Positions 39,196 through 51,361 of a stretch of DNA of 64,000 nt are shown here, piece after piece (position 1 is the first letter of the stretch; each line of letters starts with the position of its first letter). The position numbers and the translations under genes were made by a program. The notes below the pieces were generated by a model. That model was given only the letters and a program-made list of their open reading frames with translations, did not search any database and had not been told where the DNA came from. Source of the DNA: Diatrype stigma (lineage: Eukaryota > Ascomycota > Sordariomycetes > Xylariales > Diatrypaceae); contig JAKJXP020000019.1 in NCBI GenBank assembly GCA_022225965.2, positions 248,001 through 312,000 of the forward strand. Direction: 5' to 3'.

Positions 39196-42068
39196 CTTTC
39201 AACAAGGCACACGGTCATTCTTTCTCCTTCTTTTCTTCTTCCGATGTCAACAAGAAGGAACACCGGACGTTTTATATGCCTTCCTATTCCAGTGGCGTGC
39301 TGAGCTGTTGCTGTCCAAGTTTCCAGGTCAAGGTGAGATGAGAATAGATGCACCACCGAGATACCGACCTATCTAAGGCAGCTAGGGGTAGTTAGGCAAG
39401 CTCCTACGCTAAGCTAAGTTAAGCTAAGCTGGATTAAGCTTGGTTATCTCCCAATTCCCTACCAATTTAACGTTATTGGGGAGGTCGAATCAGCACGCAC
39501 AAATGGCGTGGGATGACGCTAGCTGCTAGGAAGTGGGGCGCTGCGTGCGGGCAGGCACGAGCTGCACGCAGGCGGGATCCCTCCGTTGTGGGGCCGTCGT
39601 TGCGTTGGTTACCGTTCTTGCCGTTATTTAAGTAGGGTACCAGCCGGATAGTTTATGTACCTAGGCTGATTAGGTCAGCTCATACAACGAAGGAGCGGGA
39701 GGGGGAAAATTCGACTATCGAGCGCTATGCCGAACTTTGTCCACCCGTGGATACTGTATTTTTGCTGTATTGGGAGGGGTCACTTCGAGATGGGAATCAG
39801 GTCAGCCCGTCATTACTGGATTGTAAGACTAGCGTTAAGATTCAGTAAGGTCGTGATCCGTAAGTGCTGGTTTTATACGGGATATACGGGACATACTGCA
39901 ATCACGAGACATACACTCTACTTCTGGACTAAAGGGGCCTTTCCAAGATTTTGACATAGTAAAGTTTTATTGTCATTGAAATAAGTTTCCATGTAGCCTG
40001 AATTGCAGTTCTTGACTTGATTATATTTACTTAATTCTCTCTGAATAGGGAAGTTAGCATCGTGAAATTTGGTATATCAGCCCATCCTGCGAAGTATTGT
40101 TACCATTGGCCTAGATATCATTGATTCGGAGCTATGAACTACCACCCGCCGAGCTAATATCTCAATGCAATCGAGTATGCCATCATTGATAATAGATCCT
40201 AGTCTTGTATTTCTGATATTGTCAACGATAAGAGAGCGGCAAATGCAGTAGATGTGCATGCATTTGTGGTCGTAGACGGGGATGTTGAGACCAACGATGA
40301 CACTTAGTCAAGCTTAATACATTCAATCTAGACAGCACGATATGTGCTTAAAGTATAATACTATTCAGGGACGACTAGTTTGATATTTCAGGTACTCCAT
40401 CGGACTGATTTGTGTTATATAGCTATGCTCTCGCCCGCCCTTAATGAATAGACTTTTTGGGCTGTAGTGATACTATGAATCACATGAGCAAATAGCAGGA
40501 ATAAGCTCTAACCGTCCTCCTACCTATTGGAAAACTCTAGTAATCTCGGTTGTTTTTGCTATCAAGAGTGAACCGAATTTGTGGTCTCGACTGAGTAGTG
40601 GATGGGCGGAGTACAATATGAGCTGCTCACAAAGATATGATAAGCAAGAACACGAAATAAGAAGAAATCAAACTGAAGCCTCAGTGACTGATTAACAAGG
40701 CTTTGTTTCAGCGCAAGCCAAGCGCAGGTTTGAGTTCAATCGGTAGAATCATGAGCATGTGGTGATACGAGCAGCCTAACACTTACTTATATAACTCTAC
40801 ATAAGTCGGTCCCTGGTATAGGTATGATATAGATCTGCCTAGCACGCCAAGCACAATACCTCGAGCCTCCTTTTTGGGGACAGGGTATTTTTGGTAATGC
40901 CAAAGAGACAAGGTGCATCATGGAAATCACGTTTTGCGCCTTCCAAGATGAATGCCCGATATAATGTAGCCCAATATAGCTCGGTAGTGCGACCCACTTC
41001 CCGGAGTATATAGGCGCCAGGTATATAAGTACCTACTTAGCTAAGCTACTAGTTCACAGCTAGAGCCACCACGACTATCAGTATCAGCAACTGGCATAGG
41101 GCGGCGCCCCCAAACCTCCCCTTCCCTGTGCGGAGAAAAAGAGGCATATATGACGATTGTCATCATCGTTTCAGCTATATGTCACTTGGACGGTTCAGTT
41201 TTCCATCCTCACATCATACGACCTCCAATGCTCTGGGTTTTTAGGCGTACCACAATGGCAAAGTCAAACAATGCAAGCATCAACGATACCTGATGGATCA
41301 ATGGCCTTATCTATAGCTCTAATTAGGTACTTAAGACCCAAGACCCTTACTTTTTACTTCGCCGCCCAGACGGTCAGGTGTATATATATCATAGTGTGCT
41401 ATGACCTTATTTTAGTCAACCTCAATTTGCTTTTTTCTGCCGCCAGAGCCATATAGCGGCAAGCACCCGCCCAATTTAACTTGCGTACCTAAAGGATTTT
41501 CGACCAGGGAAACTCAGTCGCATTCAACAATTTGCTCCTTGGCAGTTCTTCCTGGTTTGGCGCGTCTACAGGCAAATCAGCGTTCGCATCTGCCGACGAT
41601 ATCGTCTGGGGGGTAATGATTCCGTTCTCTTGTATAATCATTGTGATGCACGGCCAGAACCAAGGGTCAAATAGGATAGGGAAAGGGTCAACTCATATAA
41701 CGCTAACAAGTGAATGCACGGCCCAATTAATTAAAGATTATTCCACACAACCAAGATATACCAGACAATAGCTAGGTAATTAAGCAACCCAAGGTACGTA
41801 GCTAATGTATAGCGCGCTAACGTCGATGCTTGCTTTCCCTTTGTCGGTTGTCGCGCTTCTTCTTCACCAGCAACCAGCAGCCTACAATTCACTTACACAT
41901 ATGCGTACGTGAAAATCCACTTGCGTACAAAAAGTCACTTGCATACGTAGGTACATACTTGCATTCTTTGCATACATACATCAAGTTCAGGCTTTTTGTA
42001 CGTCGTCGTCAGTACGAACGCCTTTCTCACAACAGAAACAGATATCGCCAGAAGCAGATATAACAACG
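39196..42068. other. Intergenic, no gene seen
   Basis: Almost 2.9 kb without a supportable gene. The first 400 bases should hold the permease promoter; a run of AAGCTAAGCTAAG units lies at about 39400-39440. The middle is AT-rich. The last 250 bases lead to the plus-strand gene at 42069 and contain GTAC-rich tracts. Confidence 0.5.
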
Positions 42069-42929
42069 ATGGAGGACACGACGATGACGATGGGTTCAAT
42101 CCCAGAGAAGGATCCCAACGATCCGAAGGACTCCAAGGATCCCAAAGATCCTAAAGAGCCCAAGGATCTGAACCCAGCTAGACGCCCACAGCGTCTCTAC
42201 CTTCGCCGGGAGCGTGCGGCTATGCCGAAAGCCATGACGCTCCTACAAACCACTCCCTGGGTCTTCATGAACGATGAAGACAAGAAGACTCTCGTGGATG
42301 CTATCCGCGGCGAGCTTAACCATGTGCTGTAAGTACTTTCCCTTCTCTTGCCTCCTCTCCTTCCCTCCTCTCCTCCTCCTTCCCCCCTCCTTCCCTACCT
42401 TCTTTCCACTCTTGCCCAACTACTTCCTTCTTTCCTCTTCCGTGCTTTCCTTCTCCCCTTCCTTCCTTCTATAATGGTAGAACATACACGTGCATGCGCT
42501 AGCTTTTAGAACTCGCTTACTAACCCTAGCAACAGAAACCGCGACATGGACAATTACCCGCGCGGTGCCCAAATCGACTACGAGAAGTTGGTGAACGACG
42601 CGGTTTGCAAGGTGTTCTCCGAACACCTGCCGCTCTTCCGGTTCGAAGGCGAGGATGAGCCGCTGGTATGCGAGCTCTTCGACGTTCCGGGTGCCGCCGA
42701 GGCGGTGGCGGAGGCGGCGGCGGCGGCGGCAGCGGCAGCAGCGGCAGGAGCAGCACCCGGAACGTCGGCAGGAGCGGCACCAGGAGCGGCAGGAGCGCCG
42801 GGAGCACCCGGACTACCAGGAGTACTGGGAGTGGCAGGTGCTCCCGTTGCCTTCGGACCCGGTGGGGCGGCAGGAGCGGCGGGCTCGTCAGGAGCGACAG
42901 GCGCCGCACCCGGGGCAGGCGCCTTCTAA
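42069..42929 (+). CDS. Low-complexity protein with Asp-Pro-Lys repeats and collagen-like tail
   Basis: Two exons (42069-42328, 42536-42929) encode 217 residues. The 207-base intron has a GTAAGT donor, is almost entirely pyrimidine over about 130 bases, and has ACTAAC before two in-frame acceptors six bases apart (after 42529 or 42535), so two isoforms differing by two residues are possible. Residues 13-36 are a run of DPKD/DPKE-type units. The middle (about 40-135) is a soluble segment of normal composition, with PWVFMNDEDKKTLVDAI and YEKLVNDAVCKVFSEHLPLFRFEGEDEPLVCELF. The last 80 residues are an Ala run followed by Gly-Ala-Pro-rich Gly-X-Y-like sequence (GAPGAPGLPGVLGVAGAP). There is no signal peptide, which argues against extracellular collagen. 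I do not recognise the central part. The start codon has A at -3 and G at +4. Confidence 0.75.
42350..42477. repeat. Polypyrimidine tract within intron
   Basis: A tract of C and T with only a few other bases fills most of the intron of the collagen-like gene. Such mirror-like homopurine/homopyrimidine DNA can adopt triplex structures; whether it matters here is unknown. Confidence 0.7.
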
Positions 42930-43232
42930 GGAAGGGGCGGGAGAGAGAGAATAGGGAGGGGGGGGAGGGGGCGAAGGGAAGAAGAGTGGTGGAGGACAAA
43001 AAATGGAGAAGAAGCGGAGCGAGGAAGTTGCTCCGCTTGTATAATAATACCCTAGATACCCAACCGAATGAGAGACGGAAGCAGAAAGCGCACACAGAAA
43101 TGACCTTTTCAAGGCAACTACATATGTGCAATGCATTTGTTCGCAGGGAAGGAGTGATCATTATAGTGTTACTTATTTCCCCTTGGGCAATTGCCAAGAT
43201 TACTAATACTGCGCCTACCCTGCTTCTAATAC
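42930..43232. other. Short convergent intergenic region
   Basis: This 303-base stretch separates the stop codons of the plus-strand collagen-like gene and the minus-strand F-box-like gene. The first part is purine-rich (GGAGAGAG, GGGGGGAGGG). No gene is present; it should hold both 3' untranslated ends. Confidence 0.6.
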
Positions 43233-44572
43233 CTAGATTCTCTGCGCCCTCCTACCCCTGCTCGGCTGGTACACCTCGCGTGATGCTTCCACCATCTCCT
43301 CCATGGAAGGCAGGTCGAAGAGGGAGTCCAAACGCTCCCGGGAGAGGAATGGCATGTAGCCACCGTCACCGTGGAAAATGCCAAGAGCCCGCGAGTGTTC
43401 TGCCCACTTGCGGTATCTATCAGACCCGTCAGGCCAGTCCATCCGCCCCATAGCATGCCTTCCGATATATGCGAAGAACCACGCATCCCGGGGACCAGAG
43501 TCGTTGCCAAAGTCCTTGTACGCTTTCATGATGTTGGGCATATTGAGCGACGCGCCGGTCGCTGGAACATGTCTGTCCGGAGGGAGCAGCCAGTCTGTGT
43601 AATTCCTGGGATAAGGCAGAAGCCAGCGATACTGTCGCTGACCGCTCTCGTTATACCACTGCAGGTTCGAGAACTGGGTGGCGGCAGCTTCCTCGTCACA
43701 GAGTAGAGCGTGCACGTTTCGTAGGCCGGCGTGCACGACGAATCTTTGAGGATACGGCGCGGCTCTCCAATGTCCGGGATAGAGAACCGTGGCTCTTGCG
43801 CCTGTTTATTTTCGAGCGTTCGTTCCCCTTATTAGCACTTTATCCTCGGTATACTTGATGATGATAATGAAATTGATAGCGTTTCCTAGGGAATGGAGTA
43901 AAACTCACAAGCCAAATTCCGCATATGCGAGAATATGCCCGTCACCTGACTCTTTTCCCAGGGTGCCCAGGCACGCCAGAATGCGTCAAAGGCCGGGTCT
44001 TCGTGTTCCTTGCGCGGCTCGAACGGGGCCACCAGCCTCACCAATTCCAAAATGTAGAAGGCCCTGAAGGCCCATAGGCGCTCCGAAGAGCTTATGGGAC
44101 GACAGCCGGGTGGTAGCTTGCAGTTGAGTTTCTCCATGTACCCATCGGCGTATATCCGCGCGGTCGTGTGGAAGTCCCACATCTCATGGAGCATCTGCAG
44201 GGTCAGCTCCGGAATGGGGTCCTCCAAGACCATAGCTTGTCCCGAGAGACGGGTCTTGCAGAAATCCACGGCGCGCCTCTCGTACTTGTCGATTCTATCT
44301 CCGTCGCCAGGGTGGTCCTTGCAGTCCGCAATCGCACTCGGCAGTCCAGACGATTCATGCTTTGCAATGGCGCAGAGCATGGCAATAGGGAAAAGCTCGG
44401 GTCCAATCTCCCTGGGAACAATGGCGGCATAGATTCGTCGCTCGTTCGTTGCGATGATAGCGTTGGCCCTCTTGCAGGTCTGTTTAAAGTTTTGCAGTGA
44501 CTTGAAATCAGGGAGCAGCTTGGTGCACTCTAAGTACACCTCGCTCGGCATCGTAGATAATGACGGGGCCAT
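43233..44572 (-). CDS. F-box-like protein
   Basis: Two exons (44572-43909, 43801-43233) encode 410 residues. The 107-base intron has a GTGAGT donor, GCTAATAA as branch site and an AACAG acceptor, in phase 1, joining NLAC to ARATVLYPGHW. Residues about 7-45 read MPSEVYLECTKLLPDFKSLQNFKQTCKRANAII, the short alpha-helical pattern (Leu/Pro start, SL-NFKQTCK core) of degenerate fungal F-box motifs. The rest is alpha-helical with many Trp and Arg and no leucine-rich or WD repeats. F-box proteins recruit substrates to SCF ubiquitin ligases through Skp1. The family is expanded and poorly conserved in filamentous fungi, and this copy looks lineage-restricted. The F-box call is moderate; the gene itself is well supported. 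Confidence 0.78.
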
Positions 44573-46573
44573 GCTGGCAACGTTCAGACGCTGATGGAAG
44601 CGAGGCGCTCGCTATCGGTAGATACCTTATTGCACAGGGTTCCTATCAAGCAAAAGAAGACAAAGATGACAGGATGCCAAGTTTCATCCCAGGAATGTTT
44701 ACAAGGAACTATGAGAAGAGTATTTATACCTCAAGCTCTTGAGTCCATGTTTACAAGGACATGTTGCAGACCTCTGGCTACCTAACACCCAGCAGCAATA
44801 AATATCATGGTATGACCAATTTACCTACGGTTATGATCCATGAGTCACGGTCAATATCGACTCAACAGCATTCCAAGCACGGGGTCTAAGTAATACAAAC
44901 GTGTAACATATGCTTGTAGTTCCGGCAGATTGCCGAAAATGAACAATAGGAATGGATTCCCAAGGAATATGTTCCACAAGTGTAATGAAAGCCAGCTTAG
45001 AGATATTCCTTTATTTCCCTTCTGCTACGTCTAGAGACAGAGTCCGAAATATTCAAGAATCGCTTGTCAATTACGTATAAGTGGCACATCAGGATTAGAA
45101 GGGACCGGACCAGCAAGCACAGTTTGAACATACCTACCGGTATGCACCAGCAAGAGTCCTAGGTAAGAAGTAACTTGAAGAAGCCCCAAACCCCAAGAAC
45201 CTTCAGCATCGTCACCAGCGCATTGCTGGCAATGCGTAAGGGGGTGACTATGTATGGTATCCACTTATTGCCAAATCTGGTAGATACCATATCGAGACTA
45301 GCGCACTTCCCGGGAATGAGCTTGGTAGGGAGGTATTTATAAGGAGGCATAACACACCAGAAGACTTTTAGGAGGTATTTGCCTATTGTGGATAACGATG
45401 TTACATTCACTTTATCTCAATGTTGGCATTTCAACACTTGACTTAGTACCTAAACCACTAAGTACCTACTTATGGTTATGAATAGCTGGGGCCAACGTGC
45501 CACCCCCGTTCACCCCACGCCCTGTGTTACTTGACATATCAAACTGTTCCTGTACTTATAAGTACAGTACGACACAGTTCCATACTGATATATCAGCAGA
45601 ATGCAGAGGTATCTTCCCATGTCGACCTTATGTAGGTAGTCACTAGGTAGTCCGGCCCGTTCATCTTGAAAAGCCTACCTGAGATAAACTCGATGTCCGA
45701 AGGACCAGAACAGAAGTCCCTTCCCACAGCCATCTTGTCAAGCGGACCAAGCCATGGTTATGACTACTTCGTACTTCCTGACTTCCAATCAACCACCTAG
45801 GTATTTATTTAGAAGGATTGATACCCAACGATAGAGCTCAATAAAGACTTGTGTAATTACGTAAGCAAAACCCTTACCTCTGGTACCTATTGATCATTTG
45901 AAATACTTAGTTCATATCATCTAAAAGCACTTATATCAAAGTGGTCAACTGAGAGAAAAACCAAAGAAAAGAAGAAAACATAACTGCCTTCATACATAAC
46001 CCGGGATTTCCCACTTCAGCGACTAATCAGTCAACTACTTCCTATGTAGTTGATATCAAGCTTCTGATAATAACCAATCATATCATGAAGAGCTTCGAAC
46101 CCCTCGATATAGAGATGATACCTATCCAAGACCACGACTTCGACTTCACCTGGGTAACTGCTCAAACAATATTGATTCGTTATCCTCGCTCGACTGCCTG
46201 AAATCCCAGCCAGCGTCATGACATGCTCTCCAATGAAAAACGCGGCAACCATCTCGACAGAGCCCAAATGATCAATCAGTTACTGTCAGATGGATTAGAC
46301 CACTCTAGTCGGTTGTAAATGGCGTCCCTTAATATACGGCAGTTCACTGTATTCCATTCACCCCGAGTTCTAACTACGGTAGTTAAGTAGCGGAGAAGTC
46401 AAAGCCCATGGCACCCCCACATTGATTGCGACCCTCAGCAACAGGAACAGCAAGTCAAGAATAAGTATGGATGTGGCTAAGTACCTAGCCACCTGGTCCA
46501 TAAATCACGCTCATCAATAATACTGTAGGTACAACATAAATATTGGGCACAGTCCCATGGAACACAACTTTCG

Positions 46574-46614
<41 letters not shown>

Positions 46615-47300
46615 CTAGATCGAGTAAAACGCCGACTCTCTTCTTGGGAACTCATGATAACGCTGTACCTATGTAGATACCTAAGCAATGCCTATGGCTA
46701 AGCAGCTCTAGACTAGCAATCGACTCGTAACGTGAAGAGCAAAACCACACTGGACTGGACTACATGAAAACTGGCGGTTCGTCTGAAACATAAATTATAA
46801 ATTGATGAGCCTTGCCGTTGAATAGCCTTCCTGCACTCCGTTGCGCCAGGGAATGCCCCAGTCCTTTCTTTCGCATGTTTCCATAATGTAATGTACACGT
46901 AGGCCTCGAGATCAGAAGAGATGGAAGTGATACCTAAAGTATGTATGCCCTCCGCCTGCTCCGTTCAGACCTCCCCTCAAGACTCCTCTCCCGGGCGACT
47001 CGAACCTCTCCTCTGCGGACATGATGATGGACGCGACCAAAGTCCACAATGCGCTGATGATGTTGAATATGACGAATGTCAGTGTAGATGGATGTCATTG
47101 TAATAGTGTCATCAATGGTGTCTCGCGCGATTCTGCAGTATAGCTCATCCCCATTCCAGGATATTTCCAGGGCTAGACCGGTTGTTGAACCTGGCCGCTT
47201 TGCTAGTAGCTGTTCAAGACACCACAAAGGAAGCACAAGTGACCAAACTCTGCAAGCTGTTGTTTTTACCAAGTGTCACGGGGGCTTGGGGAAAATTTTC
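44573..47300. other. Intergenic, no confident gene
   Basis: About 2.7 kb of moderately AT-rich DNA. Two minus-strand ATG-started frames read smoothly but have no family match: 45159-45410 (83 residues, hydrophobic) and 46031-46267 (78 residues, MGSVEMVAAFF...). Either could be a small orphan gene, but nothing beyond the open frame supports them. A CG/CA dinucleotide tract lies at 46572-46610. Confidence 0.45.
46572..46610. repeat. (CG)n(CA)n alternating purine-pyrimidine tract
   Basis: Five CG steps pass directly into fourteen or more CA steps. This is strictly alternating purine-pyrimidine DNA of the kind that can form Z-DNA under supercoiling. It lies between the F-box-like and ASH1 genes. 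Confidence 0.85.
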
Positions 47301-50238
47301 TCAGGCCGCTGCTTGAGTAGGCGAGCGCACCAACTTGATCTTGGTAGCAGACCGGGCAACCTCGGACCCCTTTCTCGGCGATACAGAAGCCGAATCCGGT
47401 GGGTTCTTTCTCGGCCGACCAACCTTGCGTGGAGTTACTACAGCATCGCTTTTCTTCGAGGAAGAGCCTGCGGAAGAACGTGGTTTCGCATCTGCATCTC
47501 CGGCTTTGGTATTCTCCTTGGTACTCTCTGATCCTGCGGCAACTATCGTGAGGCTCGATTTGCGCGAACCCGTGGCGCTTGTGCCCCCTAGCTTGGTTTG
47601 CACCTTGGTCTTCTTGTAGGTCTTAACTACTGAAGATTTCTTGACCGTGGTAACCTTCCCGGTAGGAGGATGTTTCGCGCTAGAAGACTTCGTGGCAGAA
47701 GACTTCGTGGCAGAAGACTTCGCGTTCGAAGACTTCGTGCTAGAGGATTTCGCACCTGGTGACTTCGTACTTGGGGACTTCGCACTGGGGGTTTTTGTAG
47801 TATTGCCACCTAGAGCTGATTTTGTGTTGGCCGATATCTTGGACATGCTTCGCTTGAGGGCAGCCGCTGCGGTTTTGGCCTTGATAGCACCATAAGAAGT
47901 CGTGATCTTCTTTGGCGCGGGTTTAACGGGTGACTTGATCTTGCGCTGCTTTACCGAGGTCTGTTCCTCGTCCTTATCACCGAGCATCTCAGCAAGCTTG
48001 CGCTTTCCAGCAGCCACACCTTTCTGAACGGTTTTCTTCAGGGCTTCCTTGGACTCCTTTGGCTTTAGTTGCTTGGGCTCCTTCGGCTTCGGACCTAGGA
48101 CACCCCGACACTTCGCACTCCCACAAAGACACTTCTGGACGTTCTTGGCGGAGAAGGGATCAAATTTGTAGTCGTACGTAAGTTCCTCACCAGTCGTGAT
48201 AGGTCGATCACCGGCAAAGAGCGCCATGCGGGGTTGGCCAGAAACGATCCATTTGATCATGCGACAGTTCGGTTCGCAAGAATGATTCACGAAACGAGCA
48301 ATACTGCCCGTGGTCGCATCGATGATCATATTTTGATCGAACGACATGAGATAGTAGCACTAAATCGGTTAACCAAGTCCCAGCGGGCGACGGCTTATGC
48401 TTATCGTGGCTTACCTGATTATTCTTGTACTTCTCGTTCATGCGGCGATCGCATTCCTCTTCCGTGATAATCTCACCCGTATACTCCATGATGATCTGAT
48501 TAGGTTCAAAACAGCGGTTCGAGCGGATACCATAGCCTCTGTCCTCGGTCTTGATGACTTCCACACCAACTCGGAATTTGCCGCCAGCCTTCGTGCGCTC
48601 CTGCAACCTCGCAAAAGCGCGGTTCTGGCACAAATGAGAACCAACATTGCAGTTGGTCTCGTCACACTCATACAGCATGATGCGATTCTGGCAGCTCTCA
48701 CCACAGCCATCCTCGGGCGTGCAGACGCACTTGGACTGGTAATCCTTGAAATGAGGCGTCTTCTTCCAATAGGCAGCAGCATCGCCAACAAATCGATCTG
48801 GGATTGACTTAGCACACTCGCGTTCAAAGCTTACCTCCCCTCTCGACTATTAACAACAGAAGAACTTACTTTTAGTCATTTTTCTCCACTCATCAGGCTT
48901 GGGCTGTCCGGGAGGAAGTGGGTTGCATATATCGAAGGGCAGCTTGAAATCCCTGCCTTCGAGCAGAATGCGCAAACCGTTGAATATCGGCATAGGCAGA
49001 GTGTTGTTTGCCTTGGCACTTGGCATCAGTTCGGGCAATTGGGCGAACTTTTTCTTCTCGGCAGTTGTGAGGCCCGTGCAAATGTCCACGGGGCTCTCTT
49101 GGCCGGCATACAGACCGCGATCAAGCCACTGCTTTACGCGCTTCCTCTGGACGACAGGGGCCTGCTCTTCGACTGGCTCGGGCTCTGGGGCCGCCTTCTT
49201 TGGCGACTCCGAGACTTTGGCTTTCTTCTTCGGCGGTTGAGGCTCAGGTTCATCATCATCGATGTATTTGCCGTTGACCCATGTCGTGTAAATCACGGGC
49301 TTCGTGTCGATACCAGTATATTCGTTGGTATCTTGCAACCTCCGTAGCTCCCGCGCCATTTTTGACATGCCCTTCTCGAATGTCTTCCTACTTCGCTTGC
49401 CCAGAACAGATAGTTTTTGTGCCAAAGTTTCAGCTTCAACAGCAGAGGATCGCGTCGAGATGCGTCTCGGGGGAATATCATTCTTCTTCGTCTCCTTCTT
49501 ACTAGGCTTCTGTTTCTGGGCCTTAGAGGGGCCGCGCGCCTGAGTGGCGAGATCTAACGCGCCGATGCCATCCTGTGCTGCCTTGCCTGCACCCTCGTTC
49601 TGACTCTCTACACTTGCGCTTCCATCCTCAAGGGATTTGAAAGACGAATCGCCGGAAATCGTTCGCCGACGCCGCTCAACTACATCGTCACCATTTGCTC
49701 GGCGTTTTCCGTGTATAGCAGTGCCGCTCAACTTGGCGAGATTGTAAATAGGGGCGCTCGCGCGTTGTCGCCGTGCTCGTTCACTCGAAGGCGTGCCAAT
49801 TGGTGTGCCTGGGATAGGTTGCGGCTGTGGTAAGTCGACGGTAGAGTCATCGGCGCTGGGCCGCGGAGGAGTGGAAGTTGGAGTGACCGCCTCGGCAGCC
49901 GGCTGGGCAGATTCGTTGGAGTCGGAGTCGGAGTTAGAGTTAGAGTTTTGGTGGACGTTGACTTGGACGTGAAGGTGGACTTTGCTGTCGCCATCAATGT
50001 CGCCATTGACTTTGACGTCCATGGAAGTGATAGACTCATCAATGGGTTCGGTGGTGGTGGTGACATTTTCGTGCTTGGTGGCATCCTCAGACGCCAGACT
50101 GATGCTGTCGGCAGCTGTGGTGGGTGGAGTGGAACTTAAAGACGCGACATTGGAAAAGGTATCAGCTGCACCACCAACGCTGAAACTCGACTCGGACGAC
50201 AAAGCGCGCGTCGGTGAATGCGTTGGAAGAGACTCCAT
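47301..50238 (-). CDS. ash1: ASH1-type SET-domain histone H3K36 methyltransferase
   Basis: Three exons (50238-48870, 48797-48415, 48359-47301) give 936 residues. Introns are 72 bases (phase 1) and 55 bases (phase 0). Residues 1-380 are disordered and Ser/Thr-rich. The AWS zinc-binding module spans about 478-516 (CVCTPEDGCGESC...CDETNC...C). The SET domain follows at about 530-650 with GYGI (544-547), EYTGEII (561-567), RFVNHSCEPNC (606-616, the SAM/pseudoknot motif) and ELTYDYKF (642-649). A post-SET CxCx4C lies at 660-667. The order AWS-SET-post-SET fits fungal ASH1/NSD-type enzymes, which methylate histone H3 lysine 36 in non-SET2 chromatin; there is no WW or SRI domain as in SET2. The tail is Lys/Ser-rich, with S-x-K heptad-like repeats (773-815) and an AT-hook GRPRK (898-902). 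All catalytic motifs are intact. The start ATG has A at -3 and G at +4. Confidence 0.93.
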
Positions 50239-50764
50239 GATGAAGTCGCTGCAGTCACTGCAGTAACCGACACTCCAGCACACTGCGCTTGGATATCTCG
50301 GTGCGGCGACGTGAAGGGGTTGTTCGTGACGCGTCTTTGTATAAGGTTAAGTGGATGGTTGATTGGTTGTGTTTTCGGAAGGAATGGAAATAAATAAGTG
50401 GATGGACTAAGTTAGGCAATCGGTGTAGTCTAAGTAGTCTAATAGGCAATGCAATGCAGTGCAGCGCCGTGCAGTAGGCAGGCAAATACCTAATACCTAC
50501 TAGGTACTAAGTGGTTTATTAGATACCTGATGAACCAAGCTCCCAAGGTCCGACGACAGGGGGGAAGGGGGATGAGGGAGGTTATTGGTTCTTGGTTATT
50601 GGGTATTGCAGGTGGCAGTATTTAGAGGTGGTGGGTTATGTAAGTAAGTATGGAGTATGGAGTATGGAGTGTGGAATTTGGAAAGGTGAGGTGAAGTAAG
50701 TGAGTGAGACTAGGGGCTCAGACTAAGATAACCTGCAAGTCCTTGTCGGTGGTACTTCGTACTT

Positions 50765-50813
50765 GGGGGGGGGGGGGGGGGGGAGGTAAAAAAAAACGTG
50801 TGCTCTTCCGATC
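50765..50813. other. Poly-G run and Illumina adapter-like sequence (probable assembly artefact)
   Basis: A run of 19 G at 50765-50783 is followed by AGGT, an A-tract, and then ACGTGTGCTCTTCCGATC (50796-50813), which is identical to the core of the Illumina TruSeq adapter. The sequence GGGGGAGGTAA occurs on both sides of the adapter, as expected if one locus was duplicated when an adapter-bearing read was assembled. This segment is probably not genomic. Confidence 0.85.
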
Positions 50814-50839
50814 GGGGGAGGTAATAATCAACGTGTATT

Positions 50840-50876
50840 GTTGGCGTTGGCGTTGGCGTTGGCTTTGGCGTTGGCG
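50840..50876. repeat. GTTGGC hexamer array
   Basis: Six near-perfect tandem GTTGGC units (one reads CTTTGGC) upstream of the ASH1 gene. Confidence 0.8.
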
Positions 50877-51312
50877 TAAAGTAGCAGGCGTTGGGGGTCG
50901 GAGCGCGGCAAGGGGAGACAAAAAAGAGTAGAGGCGGGCTGACTGTGCCTGTACCTATAAACCTTCCGTGACTGGTTGATGCGGGCTCCGTCCTACAAAC
51001 GCGACCGACTCTTTTTGAGGGGCCGACCTGGGCTCGACCTATGCAGTCGAAGCGTAGGGCCAGGGGAGGGAACAGACCGAGGAATTACCAGAAGGCAGAC
51101 TCGGAGACGAGGGATTAGGGGGATGGATAGAAGATGAGTGATGGTACGTTGAAAGGAGTCGAATGTGTAAGTTAATAGTTAACTGGGTGGTAAGTGGCCG
51201 TGGTAGGTAGGAACCAATACCAGCGGCGCAGGCGGCGGCAGAAGCAGAAATGCAGATGAATCAATGATGGGAAGAGAAATGATCGGCAGTTTGCGGTACG
51301 TCCGTCCTCCCT

Positions 51313-51361
51313 GTCTTCACTTGTGTCTTCACTTGTGTCTTCACTTGTGTCTTCACTTGTG
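51313..51361. repeat. Four tandem 12-mers GTCTTCACTTGT
   Basis: Four exact direct copies of a 12-base unit without spacers, about 1.1 kb upstream of the ASH1 start codon. It is a minisatellite. Confidence 0.85.

Noticed and set aside
42526..43453. Open frames on both strands over the collagen-like exon, including Arg- and Pro-rich strings
   Set aside because: They arise from GC-rich triplet repeats of the real exon in other frames and have no independent splice or start support.
45159..46267. Two small minus-strand ATG frames (83 and 78 residues)
   Set aside because: They read smoothly but have no family match, splice signals or coding bias strong enough to call genes.
48798..48869. A shorter 30-base intron after exon 1 of the ASH1 gene
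   Set aside because: Thirty bases is too short for a spliceosomal intron; the 72-base choice gives the expected TKNRFVGDAAAYW junction.
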